Source: a virus
DNA length: 34,776 bases
Reading direction: 5' to 3' (one strand)
Virus record (IMG/VR): IMGVR_UViG_3300024344_000061
Coordinates: 1-34,776 of that record
This document shows, piece after piece, positions 14,630 to 22,105 of the stretch (position 1 is the stretch's first letter; each line of letters starts with the position of its first letter). The notes under the pieces are model-generated. The model saw only the letters and a program-made list of their open reading frames with translations, was not told the origin of the DNA and did no database searches. The position numbers and the translations under genes were made by a program.

Positions 14630-16694
14630 AGAAGCGGCAGTAACCGAAGAAACTTTCGAACATAATATTACACAGCTGAAGTCGGTATTAGAGGTAGCAC
14701 CGACTTTGGTTGTAGATGTTGAAACAAATGGATTAGACTCTTTCGGCACCAATCAGATATGTGGCATTGGTGTGGGTGAACCTAATAACGAAGGTCTAAC
14801 TCAGTACTACCCCTTTAGACACCACGAAGGTGGTAATCTATCCTCAGAATCTTTACAAAGCCTAATAACCCTTTTAAACCAATTAGTTAAATCTTATATA
14901 GGTTATAACTTAAAGTTTGATTTACATTTTTTAGAGAAAGAGGGCTTATCAGTCGTTGATAAAAAACTAATAGACGTGATAGTTATGGTACGTTTAGTTG
15001 AACACTCTGATATAAAAGAATTAGGTCTTTCTGCTACAGGTAAAAGAAATTACGGGCAAGAGGCTATTCAGTATGATGATGATACTAAAAAGGTTTTGAA
15101 ATCTAACAAAGGGTGGTTTAGAGACTTTTCTAAGGCACCAGCCGATATATTAGGTGAATACTGTCAAGAAGATGTAAGGCTTACCACTAAATTATATAAC
15201 GACTACTTAAAAAAGATACACGATAGTAAACAAATTGATATATTTGAAATGGAGTGTAATCTAACAAAAGTATTATATGCGATGGAGAGTCGTGGAATAT
15301 CAGTTGATAAAAGATACGCACTTGATGTTGAAAAGCAAATTTCTTCAAGACTGACCAAAGTTGAAACCGAGATTCTAAATATATCCGGCCGTAAAAAGTG
15401 GAACCACGAGCTTCCCATGTCTTCTAAAAAACACGAAGAAGAAGAATTTAATATATCTAGCCCTAAACAAATAGGGGAAGTTTTCAATAAAATGGGCATT
15501 GAGTCACCTGTAAAGACACTTAAAGGTCAAGATTCTTGGAATGAAGCAGCTTTAATTAACATAAATCATAGAATGGCGGGCTTGATAAGGCAGTACAGAA
15601 CTTTAGAGAAACTAAAGTCTACATATATATTGCCTTACTTAGAGATAGATACCATGCATACTTCTTTTTGCAATTGGGGTACAGCTACAGGTAGGCTTTC
15701 AAGCAGAGACCCTAACCTTCAAAATATACCTAGGAATCACTTTAAGCTAGTGGAGAAAGATTTAAACGACCAAGATAAAATAGAAATAAGAGATAAAATT
15801 TCTGCTATGGTGGGGCAAAAGGGAATTACAATGGATACAGAATTATCTGATGATGTACTAGGAACTTGGTCTTTTATTGGAGACGAGTCCTATGATGAAT
15901 CAGATAGGCACCAAATAGCTATCCGTAGATTGTTTGTGCCACGTAAAGGATATTCATTAGTTGGGTTTGACTACAGTCAGATGGAAGTTCGTGTATTTAT
16001 GTCTTATTTTAGAAATGAAACTATTGACGAAATACTTAAAAAAGAAGATGTAGACTTTCATAGTGAGTCAGCCAAACTGGCATTTAATGTTGATGAATCT
16101 TCCGACCAATTTAAGTTTTACAGACAGATGGCTAAAGCTATAACCTTTGGTACTATTTACGGGATTGGAAACAAGAAGCTGGCTCAACAGCTAAACACTT
16201 CACCAAGAGAAGCAGGAAAATTCAAGAGACAATACTTTGAAGGTATGAAAGGCTCTAAAGATTTCTTTGACAAAGTAGTTGCCAAGGTTGAAAGAGTGGG
16301 AACTATTAGGAATAAATATGGCAGAGTCTATCAAATAAATCCACAGTTTGCTTATAAAGGTGTGAATTATCTCGTACAAGGCACTAGTGCTGACCTTTTA
16401 AGTGAAAGAATGTTAGTTGTAGATGATTTTTTGGCAGATAAGAAAAGCAATATATTACTGCAGGTACATGACGAAATTATATGTGAGATACATGACTCTG
16501 AATTAGAGACCGTACCCTACACAATACGAGATTTACTAGAAATAAATACTTTAGATATACCCTTAAAAGTAGATATGGAATTGTGTACACCATCGTGGGC
16601 GAATAAGAAAGAGTTGAAAATTCTAACTCTTGAAGATTTTGTTGATTGGGACGATGCTCCGGTGACAGATAGCGATGGGGTAAGCTGGGGTTGA
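14589..16694 (+). CDS. polA: DNA polymerase, family A, with 3'-5' exonuclease
   Basis: This protein of about 701 residues is the replicative polymerase. The exonuclease domain has VVDVETNGLD (D43, E45), YIGYNLKFD and YCQEDVRLT. The polymerase domain has TATGRLSSRDPNLQNIPR, motif A GFDYSQMEVR (D461), motif B RQMAKAITFGTIYG (R512, K516, F520, Y524) and motif C QVHDEI (H627, D628). There is no 5'-nuclease domain, as in T7 gp5. Residue F520 aligns with E. coli Phe762. An insert of about 60 residues (about 395-450) sits between the LQNIPR motif and motif A. The start is uncertain: ATG at 14589 or 14604; neither has a clear ribosome binding site, and both lie inside the previous gene, so coupling is likely. 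Confidence 0.95.
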   Translation: MQPLLMIQKKHYSKEAAVTEETFEHNITQLKSVLEVAPTLVVDVETNGLDSFGTNQICGIGVGEPNNEGLTQYYPFRHHEGGNLSSESLQSLITLLNQLVKSYIGYNLKFDLHFLEKEGLSVVDKKLIDVIVMVRLVEHSDIKELGLSATGKRNYGQEAIQYDDDTKKVLKSNKGWFRDFSKAPADILGEYCQEDVRLTTKLYNDYLKKIHDSKQIDIFEMECNLTKVLYAMESRGISVDKRYALDVEKQISSRLTKVETEILNISGRKKWNHELPMSSKKHEEEEFNISSPKQIGEVFNKMGIESPVKTLKGQDSWNEAALININHRMAGLIRQYRTLEKLKSTYILPYLEIDTMHTSFCNWGTATGRLSSRDPNLQNIPRNHFKLVEKDLNDQDKIEIRDKISAMVGQKGITMDTELSDDVLGTWSFIGDESYDESDRHQIAIRRLFVPRKGYSLVGFDYSQMEVRVFMSYFRNETIDEILKKEDVDFHSESAKLAFNVDESSDQFKFYRQMAKAITFGTIYGIGNKKLAQQLNTSPREAGKFKRQYFEGMKGSKDFFDKVVAKVERVGTIRNKYGRVYQINPQFAYKGVNYLVQGTSADLLSERMLVVDDFLADKKSNILLQVHDEIICEIHDSELETVPYTIRDLLEINTLDIPLKVDMELCTPSWANKKELKILTLEDFVDWDDAPVTDSDGVSWG

Positions 16695-16704
16695 AAACAA
16701 GTAT

Positions 16705-16722
16705 GAAAAATGATAGTATATA
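16705..16722 (+). promoter_or_regulatory. Promoter candidate for the DUF3310 gene, probably leaderless
   Basis: GAAAAAT (16705-16711) is followed after 5 bases by TATATA (16717-16722; a TATAAA alternative starts at 16719). The ATG begins at 16729, 6 bases past the -10 box, which is where transcription would start. No Shine-Dalgarno site lies in the 6-base spacer. It sits in a 34-base gap after the polymerase stop. Confidence 0.5.
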
Positions 16723-16728
16723 AAGACA

Positions 16729-16998
16729 ATGGGCAAGTATAACGAAGAACAAATAATTAAAGAAATAGCAGAGTATGTAAACAATACATACGACGAACAT
16801 TACAGTGAGGGTGAAGTACAAACACTAGACTTTATAGATGCTTGTGGAGATGCCCCTGCTTTTTGTAGAAGTAACATTTTAAAGTATGCTTCAAGATATG
16901 ATAAAAAAGGAACCCCCAGAAAAGATATATTAAAAATAATACACTATGCAATGTTACTATTGCATTTTAATGATAAAAGAGTTGAAAATGACAACTAA
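16729..16998 (+). CDS. DUF3310 family phage protein
   Basis: This 89-residue helical protein has the DUF3310 pattern: an N-terminal helix, then TLDFIDACGDAPAFCRSNIL, KYASRYDKKGTPRKD and IHYAMLLLHF, matching 'iDfi.....l.ff.gNvlKYi.Ry..K.g..DL.Ka.hYl..l'. The family is common in phages, often near nucleotide metabolism genes and sometimes labelled nucleotide kinase, but its biochemical role is not established. It appears to be read from a leaderless message. It overlaps the next gene by 11 bases if that starts at 16988. Confidence 0.75.
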   Translation: MGKYNEEQIIKEIAEYVNNTYDEHYSEGEVQTLDFIDACGDAPAFCRSNILKYASRYDKKGTPRKDILKIIHYAMLLLHFNDKRVENDN

Positions 16999-17770
16999 AG
17001 AACTTTTGTGGGAAGACATTATTGATTGGGGTCCCTTACCTAATTTTGTGTATGATACATCTAAAATTAAATTAAACCCCCACGAACAACTTATTGCTGT
17101 TGTAGGTGAATATGCAGTTATTTTTGCTTTGGGTACGGAAAAGATGAGGAGTCATCATGTAGATATATGGTGTGTTTATGTTAGGAATCTAATTACTGGG
17201 AAGGTAGAACGAGCGTTGCTAGATGAACAGTTATTTGAGGGCCTTTTAAGTTTACAAAATAACTCTTTAGTATTTGAACAAGCATCGTTTATTATTGATT
17301 CGGTTCCTTGGAGAAACACAATATCAAGAGTAAAAGTACCTCCTGTTGAAATAGACGAAAACATTATTAAGCATATACGAAAATTTAGTGAATCCTTTCC
17401 ACAGTATAAACAAAAACATCAATTATTCTTTTTTCAATTATATGGCATGGTTCTTGCTGAAGAAAATAAACATTTTTTAAAAGGTGAGGGTTGGTGTCTA
17501 AAAAAGAAAAACGGAGAGTTTTGGTGTAAAGGAGCTTGTGGTCAACATTATAAAATTGCAGGTAAATATATAAAGTGGGCTGCATTAGTGAAACTACTTA
17601 AATATAATGAATCACCTAGAGATATTGAAATATGTTACGTAGATAAAGAGGTTGTATATATTCTTAAAGATGTATTAAATTTTATAAAAGATGGTTATAT
17701 AACGCCACTACCAGAAAGATTAGAAAAATATTATAACAATAATAAACACAAATTAGAAGGAGGCGAATAA
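16988..17770 (+). CDS. Protein of unknown function, 260 residues
   Basis: I choose the ATG at 16988 (MTTKELLWEDIIDWGPLP), not the further upstream 16946, because that extra part only mirrors the DUF3310 gene and has no ribosome site; AAAGAG lies about 6 bases before 16988. The protein has a beta-rich first half (LIAVVGEYAVIFALGTEKM; DIWCVYVRNLITGKVERALL) and a helical second half. It carries a small Cys/His-containing loop, EGWCLKKKNGEFWCKGACGQH, that could bind zinc. No known family is recognised. It ends in a Lys/Asn-rich tail with the ribosome site of the next gene. Confidence 0.6.
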   Translation: MTTKELLWEDIIDWGPLPNFVYDTSKIKLNPHEQLIAVVGEYAVIFALGTEKMRSHHVDIWCVYVRNLITGKVERALLDEQLFEGLLSLQNNSLVFEQASFIIDSVPWRNTISRVKVPPVEIDENIIKHIRKFSESFPQYKQKHQLFFFQLYGMVLAEENKHFLKGEGWCLKKKNGEFWCKGACGQHYKIAGKYIKWAALVKLLKYNESPRDIEICYVDKEVVYILKDVLNFIKDGYITPLPERLEKYYNNNKHKLEGGE

Positions 17771-17988
17771 TGCCAAAAGTTAGTGCACATTTAGGATTTA
17801 CATTTAGAGTGGGTCCATTAGAACAAAACCAATATGGTAGAGTTGACTTGACAGTTGACCAAATAGATACCGAACTTCCTATAGAACCACAGTTAGAAGA
17901 ATCTAAAAAAGTAGCTGATGTTGTGTGGGAATTTATAAAAGGTAAAGTAGACACACAGATTGAGAGCATGCTAGATGAGTCTAAATAA
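17770..17988 (+). CDS. Small acidic phage protein, unknown
   Basis: This 72-residue protein overlaps the previous stop by one base, with GGAGG 7 bases before the ATG. The N-terminal half is beta (KVSAHLGFTFRVGPLEQNQY, then GRVDLTVDQI) and the C-terminal half is an acidic helix (KKVADVVWEFIKGKVDTQIE). It is a compact, well-formed protein without a recognised family, and it is translated in a chain of overlapping small genes leading into the recombinase. Confidence 0.6.
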   Translation: MPKVSAHLGFTFRVGPLEQNQYGRVDLTVDQIDTELPIEPQLEESKKVADVVWEFIKGKVDTQIESMLDESK

Positions 17989-18235
17989 AAAAGATTTAGT
18001 TGGTCTGGGTGTATTAGAAGCAATATTAGCTGAAAAAGAAAGACAGACTAAAATATATGGTGAACAGAACCATGATGATTCTTGGTGGAATCTTATAACA
18101 ACTGATAAAAACGGTGACGTAGTAAAAGAAATATTTAAACAGAGTGATACAAAATTGTTTATTGAACTGATTGAATTAGCCGCTACTTACTTTTCATGGG
18201 CAGAATCAATACGTAGGAGACAGAATAATGGATAA
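17975..18235 (+). CDS. MazG-related small phage protein, probably degenerate
   Basis: This 86-residue protein starts with AILAEKERQTKIYGEQNHDD and ends with IELIELAATYFSWAESIRRR. Both ends match a phage MazG-like family whose members read 'AER.RQ...wGeQ.HpD ... EEVGE ... ELvqvAAvavaWiEai.r'. That family is thought to hydrolyse nucleoside triphosphates. Here the middle that should carry the metal-binding EExxE motif is replaced by TTDKNGDVVKEIFKQSDTKL, so catalytic activity is doubtful and it may be a binding protein. It overlaps its neighbours by 14 and 8 bases. Confidence 0.5.
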   Translation: MSLNKKDLVGLGVLEAILAEKERQTKIYGEQNHDDSWWNLITTDKNGDVVKEIFKQSDTKLFIELIELAATYFSWAESIRRRQNNG

Positions 18236-19193
18236 AGATGCAAATAGTGCAATAGAAAAACTATTAAAGACGAAAGGGTTAAACCTTTCTCTCGGTGAGG
18301 ACACCGATTCAGTTGAAAGAATAACCTTTGGCTTACCTCAACTAGATAAGCTACTAGGTGGTGGGATACCTAAGAACAGATTTACTTTAATTTATGGTCC
18401 TCCCAATGTGGGAAAATCTTATCTTTCTTCTTTAGCTGTTTCTAGAACACAACAAGATGGCGGAACAGCAATGTGGGTAGACACTGAAATGTCATATGAT
18501 AAGGATTGGATGAGTAAATGTGGGGTAGACCAATCTAAGATACTAGTTGCTCAACCATCTACAGGTGAAGAAGCTATGGGACATGTTAGAGAAGGACTAG
18601 CGGCAGGTATAGATATAGTTGTACTTGATAGTATCGCAGGACTTATACCTTCAGCAATGACCGAAGAGATTGAAAAAGGTAATTTTGCTCACTCTCCGAT
18701 GGCATGGCAAGGTAGATTTGTAAACAGTTCTTTTCCTAAACTGTTTCCTTATTTGAAAAATGGTTCAGCATTTATTGCTATTAACCAGATGAGACAAAGT
18801 ATTGGTGGAATCCGCCCTACAAACACTTGGCCGGGTGGTCAAGGACAAACTTTCTTTGCTCATGCTATGTTAGAAGTTCGAAGAGATGGGTGGATAAAAG
18901 AAAAAATAAATGGGACAGAAGAGACAGTTGGGTTTGATATGCAGGTAAGAATGCATAAATCTAAAATAGGTGGTGAAAATTGGAAAGCTGCTGTAGTTCC
19001 CTTTAAAGCAGATGGGGGTATAGATATTATTGAAACCTTTATGCGTGACGGAGTTGCAGCTGGTGTTATTGAACAAGCTGGAGCTTGGTATACATATCAA
19101 GGAACAAAGGTGCAAGGACTAAATGGGTTGAAGTCACTGTTTTTAGAGGCTCCCACATTACTTGAAGAATTGCAAAATGAACTTACCACCTAA
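18228..19193 (+). CDS. RecA/UvsX-type recombinase
   Basis: This 321-residue ATP-dependent strand-exchange protein has FGLPQLDKLLGGGIPKNR, Walker A GPPNVGKS (57-64), the catalytic Glu segment MWVDTEMS (E87), Walker B DIVVLDS (D134) and an L1/L2-type region with FIAINQMRQSIGG. The GGGI and 'IYGPPNVGKS' style is closer to UvsX/RadA-like phage recombinases than to bacterial RecA, and the long RecA C-terminal domain is missing. It should drive recombination-dependent replication and repair together with the nucleases and the RuvC-like protein downstream. It overlaps the next gene by 17 bases. Confidence 0.88.
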   Translation: MDKDANSAIEKLLKTKGLNLSLGEDTDSVERITFGLPQLDKLLGGGIPKNRFTLIYGPPNVGKSYLSSLAVSRTQQDGGTAMWVDTEMSYDKDWMSKCGVDQSKILVAQPSTGEEAMGHVREGLAAGIDIVVLDSIAGLIPSAMTEEIEKGNFAHSPMAWQGRFVNSSFPKLFPYLKNGSAFIAINQMRQSIGGIRPTNTWPGGQGQTFFAHAMLEVRRDGWIKEKINGTEETVGFDMQVRMHKSKIGGENWKAAVVPFKADGGIDIIETFMRDGVAAGVIEQAGAWYTYQGTKVQGLNGLKSLFLEAPTLLEELQNELTT

Positions 19194-19482
19194 AGAATAT
19201 ACTAAACAAGAAAACATTATTGCCGAATGTTTAGACGAGTTTGGTATGAGATACTCACAACAAACTAGTTTTCCTCCATACACAGTAGATTTTTATGTGT
19301 CTGAGATAAAAAGGGTAGTAGAAGCAGATGGGGTATATGGTCACTTTGCTAAACGGGATGCGAAAAGAGATATTGATTTAAAACAGTATCATGAAATAGA
19401 AGATGTTATCCATATAAAAGGAATTACTAAAAAAGATATAAAGGAAGAATTATGGCTGGAATTAAACAAATTAAGCCAGTAG
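19177..19482 (+). CDS. Vsr/DUF559-like endonuclease
   Basis: This is a 101-residue protein from ATG 19177; a TTG at 19162 is possible but less likely. It has the PD-(D/E)XK layout of very-short-patch-repair-like nucleases: helix QENIIAECLDEFGMRYSQQT, then YTVDFYV (D38), then KRVVEADGVYGH (E49, D51), then RDAKRDIDLKQYHEIEDVIH, where Vsr-like proteins have 'RD..Rd..L...Gy.vl.i'. These single-domain nucleases nick or cut DNA. Known members repair mismatches, act in restriction, or process recombination intermediates. Placement between the recombinase and a Cas4-like nuclease suggests recombination or repair. It overlaps the next gene by 31 bases. Confidence 0.7.
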   Translation: MNLPPKEYTKQENIIAECLDEFGMRYSQQTSFPPYTVDFYVSEIKRVVEADGVYGHFAKRDAKRDIDLKQYHEIEDVIHIKGITKKDIKEELWLELNKLSQ

Positions 19483-20123
19483 AACGAAAAAATCCTACCG
19501 CACCTAAAGATTTGTGGCTAAATGAAATAATTGATGACTATTTAAGAGGTACTATGTCTGCTCCTAGACCGGGAGTCTTTCATCCATCAGTTATAAGTAA
19601 TGCTTGTGATAGATACGTTTGGTTATGTTACCATGGTAAAATGGTAGACCAACCATTACCAGCAAACCTACAAAGAATTTTTCAGAATGGAAACTACTTA
19701 GAAGATAGAGTAGGTCAATGGCTTACTGATTTGAACCTATTGATAGATAGAGAAGTTTCAGTAAAACAAGACATACCGCCAATTTCAGGTAGAATTGACT
19801 TTTTAATCAAGCATTATAATTATGGAACACTTCCAATTGAGCTCAAATCTATAAACACTGCGGGCTTTACGAAGCTAAAGAAACCTAAACCTGAACATCA
19901 AGTACAAATTCAAATGTATTTAAATATGGGCAATTACGACATGGGTACAGTTTTGTATGAAAATAAGAATGACCAGAAGATAAAAAGCTTTCTGGTAGAA
20001 AAAGACCTTGTACAGTGGGATGAAATACTTAAGAGATGTTTTAATATACAAGAAATGCTAATACCACCTGAAAAATGTTCAGGAGCTACTTGGTGTAATT
20101 GTCGTAAAGTTGAGGGATATTAA
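19452..20123 (+). CDS. Cas4/RecB-like PD-(D/E)XK exonuclease
   Basis: This 223-residue protein has HPSVISNACDRYVWLCYHG (C52, C59), NGNYLEDRVGQWL (E84), GRIDFLIK (D116), IELKS (E130, K132) and HQVQIQMYLNM (Q153-x-x-Y156), the full RecB-family set. It ends with KCSGATWCNCRK (C209, C215, C217). One or two N-terminal and three C-terminal cysteines around the core resemble the iron-sulphur arrangement of Cas4 and AddB, so a 4Fe-4S cluster is possible although the spacing is unusual. It likely resects ends for the RecA-like protein. No cas genes or CRISPR array lie nearby, so it is not evidence for CRISPR. Confidence 0.8.
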   Translation: MAGIKQIKPVERKNPTAPKDLWLNEIIDDYLRGTMSAPRPGVFHPSVISNACDRYVWLCYHGKMVDQPLPANLQRIFQNGNYLEDRVGQWLTDLNLLIDREVSVKQDIPPISGRIDFLIKHYNYGTLPIELKSINTAGFTKLKKPKPEHQVQIQMYLNMGNYDMGTVLYENKNDQKIKSFLVEKDLVQWDEILKRCFNIQEMLIPPEKCSGATWCNCRKVEGY

Positions 20124-20124
20124 T

Positions 20125-20628
20125 ATGGAAGAACGAGAAACTAAATGGAGTCCAATGAAAGCATTGGGTAAAGCTCAAAAAGAAGTTGATTCTTTAGGGT
20201 TACCACCACTAGTTGTTAACTTAGAAGATAATGATACCTTAGAGTTTTCTAAATTAAACACTTATGATAATAAAATATTAGCTGATTTTTTAGCTATGTA
20301 CGGTGGTTACAAAGCTTATTTAGAAACAAAAATAGCAGACATTGAATCTAAGGTTGGGGCTCTCCAAGCTGCTTTTAATGAGGGTTATAGCACCGCTTTG
20401 TTCAGAGTTGTAAAACAATATGAAGAAACGGACCGGAAGAAACCAACTAAAGATGAGTTAAAAGGCGAAGTTATGGATAGTTACGAGACTCTAAGAGAGT
20501 TGAAAAAAGACCTAATTGAACAAGAAGCTACTCTAAAAAAGACACAAGGATTGCTAAATACTTACACAACTGCTTATAATACAGTTAGTAGAATAGTTAC
20601 CTTGCGAACAAATGGTGAACGCTTATGA
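20125..20628 (+). CDS. Coiled-coil protein of the recombination block
   Basis: This 167-residue protein starts at ATG 20125 with GAGG 9 bases upstream, one base after the nuclease stop; a TTG at 20110 is less likely. The second half is a long helical coiled coil (VMDSYETLRELKKDLIEQEA and flanks) ending TAYNTVSRIVTLRTNG. It has no recognisable catalytic motif. Between a RecB-like nuclease and a RuvC-like resolvase, it may be a recombination accessory such as an annealing or loading factor, but this is inference. It overlaps the next gene by an ATGA junction. Confidence 0.55.
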   Translation: MEERETKWSPMKALGKAQKEVDSLGLPPLVVNLEDNDTLEFSKLNTYDNKILADFLAMYGGYKAYLETKIADIESKVGALQAAFNEGYSTALFRVVKQYEETDRKKPTKDELKGEVMDSYETLRELKKDLIEQEATLKKTQGLLNTYTTAYNTVSRIVTLRTNGERL

Positions 20629-21080
20629 TGTATTTAGGTTTAGACACATCTAGTAAAGCAATTCATGGGGCAGTGGTTAACCCAGAGGAAGAATTGGTTT
20701 GTTTGTACAAATGGGACTGTGATACCAAGAAATCATTTGAAGAAAGATTCCCTGAGTTGATATCTAATTTTTCCAAGGAAATCAGTACAATAAATAATAT
20801 AGACTTTGCAACAATAGAAGCATCAATATTTGCTCAAAACAGAAGTGTCGTAGGCACCTTAGCTAGCGTTGTTGGTGCAGTATGGGCAATCTTAGTGTTA
20901 CAAGGTATTCCAACAGTGCGTGTGGATAATAACACATGGAAAAAAGATGTTGTTGGAAAAGGAAATGTGAAAAAAGACGAAATTAAAAGATTCGCTGAAG
21001 AAAAGTGGGGAGATAAATTCCCCGAACAAGACTACGCTGATGCTGCTTGCATAGCGTTATGGAACAAAAGGAGGTTCTAG
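20625..21080 (+). CDS. RuvC-like Holliday junction resolvase
   Basis: This 151-residue protein has an RNase H-fold core: MMYLGLDTSSKA (D7), ATIEASIFAQN (E65), a long helix with SVVGAVWAILVLQGIPTVRV, and QDYADAACIAL (D136, D139). These four acidic residues match the RuvC active site. The size is close to RuvC. It would resolve branched DNA made by recombination and clear concatemers before packaging. It starts at ATGATG overlapping the previous stop; either ATG could serve. It is one base from the next gene. Confidence 0.8.
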   Translation: MMYLGLDTSSKAIHGAVVNPEEELVCLYKWDCDTKKSFEERFPELISNFSKEISTINNIDFATIEASIFAQNRSVVGTLASVVGAVWAILVLQGIPTVRVDNNTWKKDVVGKGNVKKDEIKRFAEEKWGDKFPEQDYADAACIALWNKRRF

Positions 21081-21081
21081 T

Positions 21082-21597
21082 ATGAGTATTGCAGGAGGAC
21101 TACAAAAAGTAGTAAGAGGCTTTCAAATGGCTTTTCCCGGTAAAAAGGAAGAGATAAAAAGAGAGTATAAAGATAAGTTTCCGAAAAATTTACCGACACT
21201 TGAAGATGTAAAAAAGAAATATGGTACTGTTGTATGGTGTAAATTTGCTAAATGTGGCAGTAATCAACAAGTAAAAAACTTACAAACAACTACAGGAACC
21301 TTACTAAAAAAGGTAGGGTATACCCCAATTGTAGAACAAGAACACATTTGGGCAGGAATATGCACTAGAGGTGAGATAGGAATGCAATATACAGAAATGA
21401 AGATGCCTCATGGAGCTAAAATAAAAGTTCCTAGTTGTTATACAGCACACACAGATAAAACAGGATATTGGGACTTCTCTCAATTCTTAAACTCAGATGG
21501 AAGCCCATTAGGGGGTAACATTGATTCCCAACATGTTTCTACTGCAGGATATGGAATGAATGATTCTAACAGTATATATGACCAATTCAAAGACTAA
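21082..21597 (+). CDS. Cysteine-containing protein of unknown function upstream of terminase
   Basis: This 171-residue protein has AAAAGGAGG before the ATG. It contains WCKFAKCGSNQQ, later ICTRGEIGMQY and VPSCYTAHTDKTG, so a zinc site from C-x4-C plus two further Cys is possible. The N-terminus is basic (residues 10-40). I recognise no family. It is the last gene before the terminase pair, a position often held by HNH nucleases or small packaging accessories, but no HNH motif is present. Confidence 0.55.
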   Translation: MSIAGGLQKVVRGFQMAFPGKKEEIKREYKDKFPKNLPTLEDVKKKYGTVVWCKFAKCGSNQQVKNLQTTTGTLLKKVGYTPIVEQEHIWAGICTRGEIGMQYTEMKMPHGAKIKVPSCYTAHTDKTGYWDFSQFLNSDGSPLGGNIDSQHVSTAGYGMNDSNSIYDQFKD

Positions 21598-21602
21598 TAA
21601 TT

Positions 21603-22103
21603 ATGCCAAAACAAATACCAGATAATATAAAACTAAAGGCGATGGAATTATTCCTACAGGGGGACAAAACAGCTAAACAAATTGCTGAAGAAGTCTCCAC
21701 GGATGACCACGCAGTTGCTCCACCTACAATTTATATGTGGGCTAAGAAGGATAAATGGGGAGAACAGAAAGCAGTTGCTATTGCAGATACTCAGAGAGAC
21801 TTAGCTGAGTCTGAGGGCCAAAGGTTCGCTAGACTTCAATCTGAACAATTGGATACTTATACCGAACTTGCCAATAAGGCGGGTAGAGAAATCAAAGGAC
21901 TAACTTTTGACCGACCTTTAGATGCTGCTAGGGCTGCAGATATAGGTATAAAAGGACAAAGAGAAGTTCTTCAAGGTATGATAAATATGGAATTTGTACA
22001 AGATATTATGACAGTTTTAATTGAAGAGATTACAGACCAAGATATTTTACAAAAAATTGGTGTGAAATTAAAAACTATTGAACAAAAACATAGAGATATA
22101 TAA
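21603..22103 (+). CDS. terS: Terminase small subunit
   Basis: This 166-residue protein has an N-terminal helix-turn-helix (residues 8-50: KLKAMELFLQGDKTAKQIAE, then TIYMWAKKDKWG), typical of small terminases that recognise the packaging site, followed by a helical oligomerisation region and a C-terminal segment ending KTIEQKHRDI that would contact the large subunit. It is 2 bases from the large subunit gene. It selects phage DNA and starts packaging. Confidence 0.78.
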   Translation: MPKQIPDNIKLKAMELFLQGDKTAKQIAEEVSTDDHAVAPPTIYMWAKKDKWGEQKAVAIADTQRDLAESEGQRFARLQSEQLDTYTELANKAGREIKGLTFDRPLDAARAADIGIKGQREVLQGMINMEFVQDIMTVLIEEITDQDILQKIGVKLKTIEQKHRDI

Positions 22104-22105
22104 AT

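Noticed and set aside
16946-16987. Upstream start for the 260-residue unknown protein
   Set aside because: The extra 14 residues only mirror the DUF3310 gene in another frame, and the ATG at 16988 has a better upstream site.
19452-20123. Cas4-like gene as evidence of a CRISPR system
   Set aside because: No repeat-spacer array and no other cas gene is visible; stand-alone Cas4/RecB-like nucleases are common in phages beside recombinases.
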